Below, in pieces: positions 28,199-37,370 of a stretch of 64,000 nucleotides of DNA; position 1 is the stretch's first letter, and every line of letters begins with the position of its first letter. Location: contig BRLC01000003.1 in assembly GCA_024343425.1 (NCBI GenBank), positions 124,001 through 188,000 on the forward strand, read 5' to 3'. A program made the position numbers and the translations under genes. The notes below the pieces were generated by a model, which saw nothing but the letters and a program-made list of their open reading frames with translations, was not told the DNA's origin and did not search any database. This stretch comes from Rhizobiaceae bacterium MnEN-MB40S. Lineage in GTDB: Bacteria > Pseudomonadota > Alphaproteobacteria > Rhizobiales > Rhizobiaceae.

Positions 28199-30124
28199 AT
28201 GCTTCTCCGCTTATTCTGTATCCTATTCTGGCTGTCTTCAGCGCCCGCCCACGCACTGGCCGGCAATTTCGACGTCACAGACGGAAACATCGTCTACTCG
28301 GGATCTGTCTTTAAAGGCGACCTGGCGCGGTTGCGCGCCATTTTGGCTTCCGCCGACGGGTCTGCGCCGATTGTCGTTACCGTAACATCGGGAGATTTCG
28401 ACGCGGCGATCGCGATCGGAACGATGATTCGCGAAGCGGAACGCACCACAACCACCGGCCTTGATGACTGTTCGGACCTCTGCAGTCTGATCTGGCTTGG
28501 CGGGCGGTATCGCACACTGCCGGAAGGCGGCAGCCTGGACCTCTCTTCCCACAATGCTGACAACGACGCGGTTTCCAGGCGGTCGATTGTCCTGATCCAG
28601 TATTTGACCGGGCTGGCGCTCGACGTTTCCGACATCGCCGCGGTCCTTGAGGCACGGCGCGGAGAGAGCGCCGTCGATCCTGAAAGGTTCGTTGTTCCGC
28701 CACCAACCGCCGTCGTCATTGCGCAACCCGCTGACGTATCGGCGCCTGTCGCTATCACGCCGTTTCGACCGGATTATGAAAGCTACGAGGGCGAGGAAAG
28801 GGACGGCGCGCCGCATGGAACCGGCGTGCTCGTCACCAAAGGTGGCGATGTCTATTCCGGCGAATTCTCCAATGGTCGGCCGCACGGACTGATGACTGTG
28901 GAAACCGTAGAAGGAGACCGGTTCACCGGCCGTTTCAAGGCCGGGAAAATGCATGGCCGTGGAACATTGAAAACAGCGGACGGAGATGTCTTCAAGGGAA
29001 TTTGGGACGAGGGGACACAGGTTACACTGAACCGCGTCGAGGATGAAAGCAGCGCGCCTCCCGAAATCGACCGCCGCGGCCTGGCGAAAACCACACAATC
29101 CGCGTCACGGAAAACACTCGCGGATGGAGCGGAGTACCGGGGGACGCTGAAGGACGGCAAACCGGAAGGAAGCGGCGTCCTTATCCAGCCCGACGGCGTT
29201 CGCTTTTCCGGATGGTTCACAAATGGCCGCAAGAATGGTCCGGGCGTCCTGAAGCGAAAAGACGGGACCGTCATCGCCGGCGTCTGGGAGAATGACAAGC
29301 TTACCGTCGACGGGGAACCGAGAGAGGGCGACCAGCTTGAGGAAATCGAATCCGTCGCAATCGGATCGGTTACCGCCGGGCTGGCCAAATTTGAAATCGC
29401 TGCCTTGCAGAAGCGCCTCAATGCGCTTCACTACGACGCGGGCGTCGTTGACGGGCGCTTTGGGGGGCGAACGCGCAGAGCCGTCACCGCTTTTGCACGG
29501 GACTACGGGTTGATCGAAAAGGGCAAGGTTCCGTCGAACCTGATCAGCCAGATCCATGGTCAAAGCGGCGCCAGCAAAGCCGGCTGGCAAACCACGGACG
29601 CCGATGACTGCAGAGTCTGGACGCCCGTCGTCCGATCACAAATGTCGCTCAAATGGAGCGGATCATGTTTAGGCGGCTATGTTGACGGGATCGGAACCCT
29701 GGAACTGTCCTTCACTCTCGATGGAAAACCCGCCGCCTACATATACTATGGACAAACCAGCGAGGGTCAAATCAGCGGTCGCGGCGCCGAACGCTGGGAA
29801 GGCGAGCACCCGGCAAACGGCGACCGCTATTCCGGAGAGTTCGTCGACGGTTACAGACAGGGTCAGGGCTCCTACTTCTACGCCGACGGCAGCGTCTACA
29901 AGGGCGGCTGGATAAAGGGCATGCGAAGCGGCAAGGGCGAATACGAATCACCAAGGCTCGGACGCGTCGTTGGAGAATTCGCCAACGACTTGCCGAACGG
30001 TGACGCGGAATATTACGACACCGCCGGCAAACTTCGCGGATCAGGCGTTTTCACCGATGGCTGCATCGTGTCGAACAAGAGAAAGATCAATGTGTTCACG
30101 GCTGAATATGTCTGCGAACTCTGA
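28199..30124 (+). CDS. Secreted MORN-repeat protein with ClpP-like and peptidoglycan-binding domains
   Basis: 641 residues. Signal peptide (about 1-21), a ClpP-like domain of the COG3904 periplasmic type (about 22-165), MORN repeats (about 190-290 and 310-375; units like PHGTGVLVTKGGDVYSGEF), a PG_binding_1 domain (about 395-450; ALQKRLNALHYDAGVVDGRFGGRTRRAV) and more MORN repeats to the end (PANGDRYSGEFVDGYRQGQGS). In the ClpP-like part the Cys-x-Ser-x-Cys region of the paralogue reads C91-S-D93-L-C95, so the presumed nucleophile is Asp here. Its end overlaps the paralogue's ATG by 17 bases, implying an operon. Confidence 0.9.
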   Translation: MLLRLFCILFWLSSAPAHALAGNFDVTDGNIVYSGSVFKGDLARLRAILASADGSAPIVVTVTSGDFDAAIAIGTMIREAERTTTTGLDDCSDLCSLIWLGGRYRTLPEGGSLDLSSHNADNDAVSRRSIVLIQYLTGLALDVSDIAAVLEARRGESAVDPERFVVPPPTAVVIAQPADVSAPVAITPFRPDYESYEGEERDGAPHGTGVLVTKGGDVYSGEFSNGRPHGLMTVETVEGDRFTGRFKAGKMHGRGTLKTADGDVFKGIWDEGTQVTLNRVEDESSAPPEIDRRGLAKTTQSASRKTLADGAEYRGTLKDGKPEGSGVLIQPDGVRFSGWFTNGRKNGPGVLKRKDGTVIAGVWENDKLTVDGEPREGDQLEEIESVAIGSVTAGLAKFEIAALQKRLNALHYDAGVVDGRFGGRTRRAVTAFARDYGLIEKGKVPSNLISQIHGQSGASKAGWQTTDADDCRVWTPVVRSQMSLKWSGSCLGGYVDGIGTLELSFTLDGKPAAYIYYGQTSEGQISGRGAERWEGEHPANGDRYSGEFVDGYRQGQGSYFYADGSVYKGGWIKGMRSGKGEYESPRLGRVVGEFANDLPNGDAEYYDTAGKLRGSGVFTDGCIVSNKRKINVFTAEYVCEL

Positions 30125-31454
30125 GAATCGTCCAGGTCTTGCATCGATCCGGATCATTGGCGCGTTGCTGGCGCTGATCGCGGCGGCGTATGCTTCCGGA
30201 ACGGTATACGCTGCGGACATCACGCTCGCCGGCGATCAGATACGCATCACCGGCGATATCGAGGTTGGCGACGCTGAAACCTTCGTCGAAATTCTCGATA
30301 GCGCGAAAGGCTCACCCCCGAAGCTGGTCAGGCTGGCGTCCGACGGCGGCAGAACCTACGTCGCGCTGCGCATCGGAAATACAATTCGCGAGAGGGCGCT
30401 CGACACCTATGCCGAGGGGAGATGCGCCTCCTCATGCGGTCTGATCTGGCTTGGCGGCGTCAAGCGCTACATTCAGGATGGAGCGAGAGTCGGTTTCCAC
30501 AATTCCTATGACGAGAAAACGCGAAAAGCGCAGGGCAACGCCCTCGTCGGGTTCTACATGGCCGGACTTGGCTTCGGGCATGAGGCGACGCTGTTCGTCA
30601 CAGAAGCCGACGCGGACGATCTGAAATGGCTGGACAAGAAATCCGCAAGGGAAACGGGAATAGATTTCGAACAGAAAACAATCCCGGCCACATTTGCGAC
30701 CCCGGGCGTCGTGCCCGTGCCCGTTGCCCGGCCGACGCCTGGTACAGTGACGTTCGAGGATGGGCGCCAATATTCGGGCGACCTCAGCGACGGCGTCCCC
30801 TACGGCCTTGGAACAATGATCTGGCCAAACGGCGACACCTATCACGGTTACTGGAAAAAAGGGCGCCGCGACGGCTCAGGGATGATGATAACCGTCAATG
30901 ACGGGGTCTACGAGGGAACGTGGAAAGGCGACAGAAAGCATGGTCGCGGAGAAGAGCGCGCGAACTGGGGGAGCTATTCCGGCGAATACCGATTTGGCAA
31001 ATGGAGGGGATCCGGCGTTCTAGAAGTTGACGGCGCGTATCGATACCGTGGCGAATTCCGTCACGATCGCGCCGATGGGGACGGTGAGCTGGAATTTGCC
31101 GACGGCAGCAAATATTTCGGAAGTTTCAAGCGCGGGCTGTTTCATGGAGATGGGCGTTTGATCGGTTCCGGCAAGCCCTACTATTCCGGAGGCTGGAAGG
31201 CGGGATTGCGCGACGGGAACGGCTTTGAGACCTATCCGGACGGCTTCAGTTATTCCGGCTCCTGGAACAAGGGCGAAAGACATGGACCCGGCGTCCTCGC
31301 CTATCCGGATCGAAGAATACTGAAAGCGAGCTGGAAAGGTGGGCTGAAAGAAGGCGAGGCGACCCTGATTACGCCCGGAAGTCCATCGATCGAAATCGAC
31401 TACAGCGGCGGCTTGAGACAGGCCCGGGATTTCGAGGACCATACGCCGCAGTAA
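30108..31454 (+). CDS. Membrane-anchored/secreted ClpP-like protein with MORN repeats
   Basis: 448 residues from the ATG at 30108, inside the end of the previous gene. A signal or anchor helix (about 14-34) precedes a COG3904-type ClpP-like domain (about 35-200): VRLASDGGRTYVALRIGNTIRE, CASSCGLIWLGG with candidate nucleophile Ser108, and GARVGFHNSYD with candidate His. Then about eight MORN repeats (about 215-430; YSGDLSDGVPYGLGTMIWPNG, YHGYWKKGRRDGSG, FSYSGSWNKGERHGPG). Unlike its neighbour it lacks a peptidoglycan-binding domain and keeps the Ser. Periplasmic; substrate unknown. It is convergent with the GntR gene. Confidence 0.9.
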   Translation: MSANSENRPGLASIRIIGALLALIAAAYASGTVYAADITLAGDQIRITGDIEVGDAETFVEILDSAKGSPPKLVRLASDGGRTYVALRIGNTIRERALDTYAEGRCASSCGLIWLGGVKRYIQDGARVGFHNSYDEKTRKAQGNALVGFYMAGLGFGHEATLFVTEADADDLKWLDKKSARETGIDFEQKTIPATFATPGVVPVPVARPTPGTVTFEDGRQYSGDLSDGVPYGLGTMIWPNGDTYHGYWKKGRRDGSGMMITVNDGVYEGTWKGDRKHGRGEERANWGSYSGEYRFGKWRGSGVLEVDGAYRYRGEFRHDRADGDGELEFADGSKYFGSFKRGLFHGDGRLIGSGKPYYSGGWKAGLRDGNGFETYPDGFSYSGSWNKGERHGPGVLAYPDRRILKASWKGGLKEGEATLITPGSPSIEIDYSGGLRQARDFEDHTPQ

Positions 31455-31519
31455 CCGAGGCGCAGCCGCCTAAAAAGCTTGCCTGCAGAGACGATGCCGG
31501 CGGTATTCTGTGCGAAGGC

Positions 31520-32212
31520 TTACTTGTCCCTTGCTTCCAGCCATGCTTCGAGATCGACAGTCGCGGCTTCAATGTCGCCGACGACGCCCTCTCTCGCTGC
31601 AGCGACATCGCCGCGCGCAAGCGCATCGACGATGACACGATGGAAAGTCATCGCGCGGTCGAGATGGGCGCCGTTGAGCGCGACGACGCGAAACCAGGGG
31701 CCCATGCGAAGCCAGAGGCTTTCAATAAAGGGGAGCAGCATCTCGGCCGGCGCCGCGCTATAGATATGGCTGTGAAACGCCCAGTTCGCGGTGAGATAGG
31801 CTTCAGTGTCGCCGTCAGTGATCCCGGCGTCCATTTCACTGCACAAGTGGTGAAGTGTTTCGATATCGCCGCGCCCGATCGAAGCGGCGGCCCGCTCGAC
31901 GGCAAGCCCTTCCAGCGCGATCCGCATCTGACCGATTTCCCGCAAAGAAGCCCTGTCCAGACGCGGGATTTCCAGCGCCCGGTTGTGGCCTGCGACAAGA
32001 GCGTTTTCCGCCTCCAGCCGTCTCAGCGCATCGCGCACCGGCATGACCGAGGCGCCGACGGCTTCAGCGACCGAACGCAGGCTCAGCGACTGGCCGGGGA
32101 GAAAGAACCCCGACATGATGCGCTGGCGCAGTTGCCGGTAGATCTGGTCCTGCAGCGTGGTCCGTTCAACCGTCTCGAGCCCGGTCGAAATCAGTTCGGA
32201 CCTACTCGCCAT
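31520..32212 (-). CDS. GntR-family (FCD) transcriptional regulator of the deoC operon
   Basis: 230 residues from the ATG at 32212, which lies inside the end of the aldehyde dehydrogenase gene. Winged HTH (about 15-75; QIYRQLRQRIMSGFFLPGQSLSLRSVAEAVGASVMPVRDALRRLEAE) followed by an FCD ligand domain (about 85-220) with metal-type residues in the HHLCSEMD, FHSHIYSAA and FHRVIVDALARGD segments. FadR/VanR-like members usually repress and are released by a pathway metabolite. Being third in the deoC-aldehyde dehydrogenase transcript it probably regulates its own operon, with the palindrome before deoC as the natural operator candidate. Confidence 0.92.
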   Translation of the reverse strand: MASRSELISTGLETVERTTLQDQIYRQLRQRIMSGFFLPGQSLSLRSVAEAVGASVMPVRDALRRLEAENALVAGHNRALEIPRLDRASLREIGQMRIALEGLAVERAAASIGRGDIETLHHLCSEMDAGITDGDTEAYLTANWAFHSHIYSAAPAEMLLPFIESLWLRMGPWFRVVALNGAHLDRAMTFHRVIVDALARGDVAAAREGVVGDIEAATVDLEAWLEARDK

Positions 32213-34583
32213 AAGGAATCCAGATGTTCTTGACCTGGACGGCCTGGCGCAGAAATTCACGCCCCTCCGCCTGGGCCGCGTCATACCAGTCCGTGGCGAG
32301 GCCATTGTCGACGAAGGTCCGTTTCATGTTGCTGACGGAGAGGGCTTCCGCCATCTCGGACAACTCCATCGATCCGAAGGCCCAGACGGCGTCGACATCG
32401 GCGTGTTCGAAGAGCGTTTTCGCCAGCGCCTTCGAAGCGCCTGTCACGATATTGATCACCCCGGCGGGCACGTCGGACGTCTCCAGCACCTGGTAGAGAT
32501 CGGTCGCCATCAATCCGTATCGTTCGCTTGGCACTGCGACGACAGGATTTCCCATGGCGACCAGCGGCGCGACAAGGCTCACGAAACCCAGCAGTGGGGC
32601 TTCCGGCGGGCAGACGACGCCGGCGACGCCAATCGGCTCGTTCATGGCGAGAGCGACGCCGCGAAGCGGCGGCGAATGCACCGCGCCGTCATACTTGTCA
32701 GCCCAGGCGGCGTAGGTGAAAAGACGCTCGATGGACGCGGCCACTTCCTTTTCCGCTTCGCTCTTGCGCGCTCCGGTCATATCAACAAGGCGACTTGCGA
32801 ATTCCTTTTCGCGAACGGCGAGATTCTCTGCCAGATAGTAGAGGATTTGAGCTCTCAGATGCGTGGCCGCCTTGCCCCAGCCTTCGGCCTTGCGGGCGGC
32901 TTCCACCGCATTGCGAATGTCCTTGCGGTTTCCTTCGCCGACCTCTCCGATGATCTTGCCTTTCGGCGAAATCACGGGCAGCGAATAATTCCCATCCGGA
33001 CGAACCTGCTTGCCGCCGATGAAAAGTTTGGCTGTGCGGTCGATCGCCATCGGCTCGAAGCTCGCGTCGGCGTCTGCTTCCGGAGCAGGCGGCAGCGGCT
33101 TGCGCGGTTTGCGCGCGGCAAAGGCTTTCGGCTTCAAATATTCGAACACGCCCTCGCGACCGCCCTCGCGGCCGTAGCCGGATTCGCGATAGCCGCCGAA
33201 GCCAACGCCGGCGTCAAACAGGTTCGTGGCGTTGACCCAGACCACACCGACCTTCAGCTTTGGAGCAATGTCGAGCGCGAGACTGATCTGCTCGCTCCAG
33301 ATACTGGCTGCAAGCCCGTAGCGGGTGTTGTTGGCGAGCGCGACCGCCTCGTCCGGCGTGCGGAAAGACATTGCGACCATGACCGGCCCGAAGATCTCCT
33401 CGGTTGCAACGGTCGAAGCCGGTTCGACGCCCGTCAGCAGGGTCGGCGGATAATAACACCCGTTTTCCGGCATCTCGGCAGGTGGCGAAAATACAGTCGC
33501 GCCTTCCTCCACACCTTTTGCGACCAGCGCGCGAACGCGTTCGAGCTGGCGGTCTTCGATGACGGCGCCCATGTCGATGGCCTTGTCGAGCGGATGGCCG
33601 ACGCGCAGCGTCGCCATGCGCTGTTTCAGCCGCTCGATGAAGCGATCATGGATGCTCTCCTGCACCAGAAGCCGCGAGCCTGCGCAGCATACCTGACCCT
33701 GATTGAACCAGATCGCGTCCACGACGCCCTCGATGGCGCTCTCGAGATCAGCGTCGTCAAAGACGATGAAGGGCGACTTGCCTCCAAGCTCGAGCGTCAG
33801 AGACTTGCCGCTGCCCGCGGTTTCAGCGCGTATCCTGCGGCCGACCTCCGTCGAACCGGTGAAGGCGATCTTGCCGACCTTGTCATGTGCGACGAGCAGG
33901 GAGCCGGTGGAGCCGTCGCCAGTCACGACGTTGAGCACACCTGCCGGCAAGCCCGCTTTCGAGGCTAGCTCTGCAAAGAGCAGTGCGGTGAGCGGCGTCG
34001 ATTCCGCTGGCTTCAGCACAACCGTGTTGCCGAGCGCCAGCGCCGGCGCGACTTTCCAGGCAAGCATCAGAAGCGGGAAGTTCCACGGAATGATCTGGCC
34101 GATAACGCCAATCGGCTGGTAGTCGGAAAACTCCGTATCCTGCAGTTCCGCCCAGCCGGCGTGGTGATAGAAATGTCTTGCGGCCAGCGGGACGTCGAGA
34201 TCACGCGTTTCGCGTATCGGTTTGCCGTTGTCGAGCGCCTCAAGCACGGCGAATAGTCGCGCATGGCGCTGCACCATGCGGGCGAGCGCGTAGATGTGCC
34301 TCGCGCGCTTCTTTCCGCCGATCGCCTGCCACGAAGACTGGGCTTTCGCCGCCGCCGCAACCGCTGCGTCAATGTCGGCGTCGGCGCCGAGTGCGACAGT
34401 GGCCAGCATATTTCCGGTCGCCGGCTCGATCGTGTCGAAGCTCTTGCCTTTCGGCTCGGTAAAGCGCCCATTGATGAAGTGCCCGAATCGCCCGTCATGC
34501 GCCGCCAGCCAGCTGCGCGCGTTGCCGTCGTCTTCCGGGGAGGGTCCGTAATCCATGCTGTCGAGATAGTCCGCTACTGACAT
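32202..34583 (-). CDS. Two-module aldehyde dehydrogenase (ALDH16-like)
   Basis: 793 residues, far longer than the usual 480-500. The first module (about 25-500) is a complete ALDH: IPWNFPLLMLAWKVAPALA, FTGSTEVGRRI, LELGGKSP with the general-base Glu, and NQGQVCCAGSR with Cys299/Cys300. The second (about 540-793) repeats the N-terminal half of the fold (KLFIGGKQVRPDGNYSLP, GVAGVVCPPEAPLLGFVSL) but has no ELGG or catalytic Cys, so it is structural. This matches the ALDH16 family. The gene follows deoC by 11 bases and probably oxidises the acetaldehyde released by DeoC. Confidence 0.92.
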   Translation of the reverse strand: MSVADYLDSMDYGPSPEDDGNARSWLAAHDGRFGHFINGRFTEPKGKSFDTIEPATGNMLATVALGADADIDAAVAAAAKAQSSWQAIGGKKRARHIYALARMVQRHARLFAVLEALDNGKPIRETRDLDVPLAARHFYHHAGWAELQDTEFSDYQPIGVIGQIIPWNFPLLMLAWKVAPALALGNTVVLKPAESTPLTALLFAELASKAGLPAGVLNVVTGDGSTGSLLVAHDKVGKIAFTGSTEVGRRIRAETAGSGKSLTLELGGKSPFIVFDDADLESAIEGVVDAIWFNQGQVCCAGSRLLVQESIHDRFIERLKQRMATLRVGHPLDKAIDMGAVIEDRQLERVRALVAKGVEEGATVFSPPAEMPENGCYYPPTLLTGVEPASTVATEEIFGPVMVAMSFRTPDEAVALANNTRYGLAASIWSEQISLALDIAPKLKVGVVWVNATNLFDAGVGFGGYRESGYGREGGREGVFEYLKPKAFAARKPRKPLPPAPEADADASFEPMAIDRTAKLFIGGKQVRPDGNYSLPVISPKGKIIGEVGEGNRKDIRNAVEAARKAEGWGKAATHLRAQILYYLAENLAVREKEFASRLVDMTGARKSEAEKEVAASIERLFTYAAWADKYDGAVHSPPLRGVALAMNEPIGVAGVVCPPEAPLLGFVSLVAPLVAMGNPVVAVPSERYGLMATDLYQVLETSDVPAGVINIVTGASKALAKTLFEHADVDAVWAFGSMELSEMAEALSVSNMKRTFVDNGLATDWYDAAQAEGREFLRQAVQVKNIWIPYGE

Positions 34584-34594
34584 GATACTTGTCC

Positions 34595-35605
34595 TCAGCC
34601 CATCGGATGGCGGTTGAAGGCCGAGTAGCGGCCCGTGACGTGATGCTCAAGCTGACGTTCTATGTCGGCCAGCAGCGACGAGGCTCCGAAACGCAGAAGA
34701 TCTGGCTCCAGCCAGCGCCGGCCCAGTTCCTCCTTCATCAGAACCTGGTAGGCCAGCACATCCTTGGCCGTGGAAATTCCGCCGGCCGGTTTGAACCCGA
34801 TCAACTGACCGGTGCGCGCCTGGTATTCACGGATCATTCTCAGCATGACGAGGCTGACAGGCAGCGTCGCGTTGGCGCTCTCCTTGCCGGTGGACGTCTT
34901 GATGAAATCAGCGCCCGCCATCATGCAGACCAGAGACGCCTTGGCGACATTGCGCAGCGTCCTGAGGTCGCCGGTCGCCAATATCGCCTTTACGTGCGCG
35001 TCGCCGCAGGCCGCGCGATAATCTTGCATTTCGTCGTAGAGCGCTTTCCAGTTGCCGGTCAGCACGTGTTCGCGGGTGATGACGATGTCGATCTCTCCCG
35101 CGCCATCGGCGACCGACGCCTCGATCTCCCGGACCTTCGTGTCATGCGGAGCAAGACCGGCTGGAAATCCGGTGGAAACGGCCGCGACCGGGATCATGCT
35201 GCCTTCGAGGGCCTCGACGGCGGTCGCGACGAAACGGTGATAAACACAAACGGCGCCGGTTGAAATGCGCCGGTCGGCGACGCCAAGCGCTTCCAGAATA
35301 TCCGGTCTGATCGGGCGCATCGCCTTGGCGCAAAGCCGCTTGACGCGGTTGGCCGTGTCGTCGCCATTCAGCGTTGTGAGATCAATGCAGGTGACTGCTT
35401 TCAGCAACCAGCCGGCCTGGGCGTCCTTCTTGACGGACCGCCGTCCGGCCAGCGTCGCGCAGCGCCGTTCCACGGCGGACGTGTTGATGCGGACCTCGTT
35501 GACCCAATCGAGCTCCAGCGGCATGCCCGGATTGCGAGGAATGGCGTTGCCGTGCAAACCGGCGGGCGCTGACCCGGTTTCGGCGACCTGAATATGTTCT
35601 GTCAT
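34595..35605 (-). CDS. deoC: Deoxyribose-phosphate aldolase, eukaryote-type
   Basis: 336 residues from the ATG at 35605. Cleaves 2-deoxyribose-5-phosphate to glyceraldehyde-3-phosphate and acetaldehyde, allowing deoxynucleosides to be used as carbon source. The Schiff-base Lys is Lys236 in ADFIKTSTGKE, with EIDIVITREHVLTGNW and IGFKPAGGIST nearby. A long N-terminal extension and the C-terminus (FGASSLLADIERQLEHHVTGRYSAF) resemble the longer animal-type DERA rather than the 259-residue E. coli enzyme. First gene of the deoC-ALDH-gntR operon, preceded by a perfect palindrome 14 bases upstream. Confidence 0.93.
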   Translation of the reverse strand: MTEHIQVAETGSAPAGLHGNAIPRNPGMPLELDWVNEVRINTSAVERRCATLAGRRSVKKDAQAGWLLKAVTCIDLTTLNGDDTANRVKRLCAKAMRPIRPDILEALGVADRRISTGAVCVYHRFVATAVEALEGSMIPVAAVSTGFPAGLAPHDTKVREIEASVADGAGEIDIVITREHVLTGNWKALYDEMQDYRAACGDAHVKAILATGDLRTLRNVAKASLVCMMAGADFIKTSTGKESANATLPVSLVMLRMIREYQARTGQLIGFKPAGGISTAKDVLAYQVLMKEELGRRWLEPDLLRFGASSLLADIERQLEHHVTGRYSAFNRHPMG

Positions 35606-35618
35606 GCCGCGGTGATAT

Positions 35619-35630
35619 GTGTGATCACAC
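35619..35630. promoter_or_regulatory. Candidate GntR operator: 12-bp palindrome GTGTGATCACAC
   Basis: Perfect dyad at 35619-35630, 13 bases before the deoC ATG on the minus strand and inside the deoC/sulP divergent gap. Its GT...AC ends fit the general pattern of FadR/VanR-subfamily operators. Binding by the operon's own regulator is inference. Confidence 0.5.
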
Positions 35631-35798
35631 TTGGAGTCAACGTCCGTTTTCAACATTCATATGCGCATGGGAGCTTTGCAGGGCAAATTTCAAGGTAGCC
35701 ATTTTTTGTGCGGTGCAATAAGGTGCGCGCGAAACCAAACATCCCCTCACCTACATTTGGACGATTTTTTGCTCAAGCCAGCCTACGCAGCCATCAGC

Positions 35799-37370
35799 AT
35801 GCCGATACGCCGGATGCGAAACCAGGACCAGTTTCCCCTGAATTCGGACCGCATCCGCATTGAAATTCTTTCCGGACTGACCGTCGCCCTCGCCCTTGTG
35901 CCCGAGGCCGTCGCCTTCGCCTTTGTCGCAGGCGTCAATCCTCTGGTCGGTCTCTACGCCGCCTTCATCGTCTGCCTGATCACCTCCGTTTTCGGCGGCC
36001 GTCCGGGCATGATCTCGGGCGCGACCGGAGCCCTGGCCGTCGTGATGGTCTCGCTTGTCGCCAGCCACGGCGTCAACTATCTGTTCGCCGCCGTCGTGCT
36101 GATGGGAGTGCTGCAGATCGTCGCCGGAATTTTCCGGCTCGGCCGGTTCATCCGGCTCGTGCCGCATCCGGTGATGCTCGGTTTCGTCAACGGGCTCGCG
36201 ATCGTTATCTTCCTGGCGCAGTTCGGGCAGTTCAAGGTGACGGGCCCCGACGGCGTCAAGACGTGGATCAGCGGCCTGCCGCTTGTCTACATGCTGGGCC
36301 TCGTCGCCTTGACGATGGTCGTGATCCACTTCGTGCCGCGCCTGACCCGCCTGGTCCCGGCGCCGCTCGCAGCCATCCTGGTCGTGGCCGCCGTGGTGAT
36401 CGGTTTCGACATTCCGGTTCCCCGCGTCGGCGACATGGCGTCGATCGCAGGCGGACTTCCGGAATTCGCCATCCCGTCCGTTCCCTTCACGCTGGAAACG
36501 CTTGAAATCATTCTGCCTTACTCGATCATTTTCGCCGCGATCGGCCTGATCGAAAGCCTTCTGACCTTCAACCTTGTCGGCGAGAAAACCGGCACGCGCG
36601 GCGGCGCGTCGCAGGAATGCGTGGCGCAGGGCGCGGCCAATGTGGTGACCGGGTTCTTCGGCGGCATGGGCGGTTGCGCAATGATCGGCCAGTCGATGAT
36701 CAACGTCGAATCCGGGGCGCGGACACGCCTGTCCGGCATCACGGCAGCCGTGTTGCTGTTGAGCTTCATCCTGTTCGCGTCGTCCCTGATCGAACAGATT
36801 CCGCTCGCCGCCCTCGTCGGCGTGATGTTCATGGTGGTGATCGGCACCTTCGCCTGGAAGAGCTTCACGATCATCACGCGCGTGCCGCGCATCGACGCCG
36901 CCGTCATTATTCTCGTTACGATCATCACCGTCCTGACGGATCTCGCCATCGCGGTGGTGGCCGGCGTCATCATATCGGCGCTCGCCTATGCGTGGAGCAA
37001 CGCAACGCGGATCCGGGCGACTGTCGAGGACACGGACGACGCCCGCATTTACAGTATCGAGGGACCGCTGTTCTTTGGTTCCGCAGCCGGCTTCCAGGAA
37101 CTCTTCAAGCCTGCCGAGGATCCCGGTCACGTCATCGTCGATTTCAAGTCATCGCGGGTCGCAGACCAGTCTGCCCTGCAGGCGATCGAAGCGCTTGCCT
37201 CGAAATATGAAGCGGCGGGCATTCGTCTGGAATTGCGACACCTGTCGCGCGACTGTCATGCGTTGCTTTCGAAAGCAGGCCAGCTGATGATCGATTCCGA
37301 CGATGACCCCGACTATGGCCTCGCGGTCCACTACGGCGTCCGTATCGGCCGGTTCGACTCTGCGCACTAA
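35799..37370 (+). CDS. SulP family anion transporter with STAS domain
   Basis: 523 residues from the ATG at 35799 (another at 35814; the open frame upstream has no signal-like or family sequence). Twelve to fourteen hydrophobic segments with the SLC26/SulP signatures: EILSGLTVALALVPEAVAFAF, GRPGMISGATGALAVVMVSL, LVPHPVMLGFVNGLAIVIF, and TGFFGGMGGCAMIGQSMIN. A C-terminal STAS domain (about 410-515; YSIEGPLFFGSAAGFQELF). Likely sulfate, bicarbonate or carboxylate import; the closest-looking group is of SulP proteins of unknown substrate. Ends overlapping the convergent SDR gene by four bases. Confidence 0.93.
   Translation: MPIRRMRNQDQFPLNSDRIRIEILSGLTVALALVPEAVAFAFVAGVNPLVGLYAAFIVCLITSVFGGRPGMISGATGALAVVMVSLVASHGVNYLFAAVVLMGVLQIVAGIFRLGRFIRLVPHPVMLGFVNGLAIVIFLAQFGQFKVTGPDGVKTWISGLPLVYMLGLVALTMVVIHFVPRLTRLVPAPLAAILVVAAVVIGFDIPVPRVGDMASIAGGLPEFAIPSVPFTLETLEIILPYSIIFAAIGLIESLLTFNLVGEKTGTRGGASQECVAQGAANVVTGFFGGMGGCAMIGQSMINVESGARTRLSGITAAVLLLSFILFASSLIEQIPLAALVGVMFMVVIGTFAWKSFTIITRVPRIDAAVIILVTIITVLTDLAIAVVAGVIISALAYAWSNATRIRATVEDTDDARIYSIEGPLFFGSAAGFQELFKPAEDPGHVIVDFKSSRVADQSALQAIEALASKYEAAGIRLELRHLSRDCHALLSKAGQLMIDSDDDPDYGLAVHYGVRIGRFDSAH

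Noticed and set aside
35751..37130. 459-residue minus-strand frame opposite the SulP gene
   Set aside because: His/Asp/Arg-rich low-complexity shadow of a membrane protein gene.
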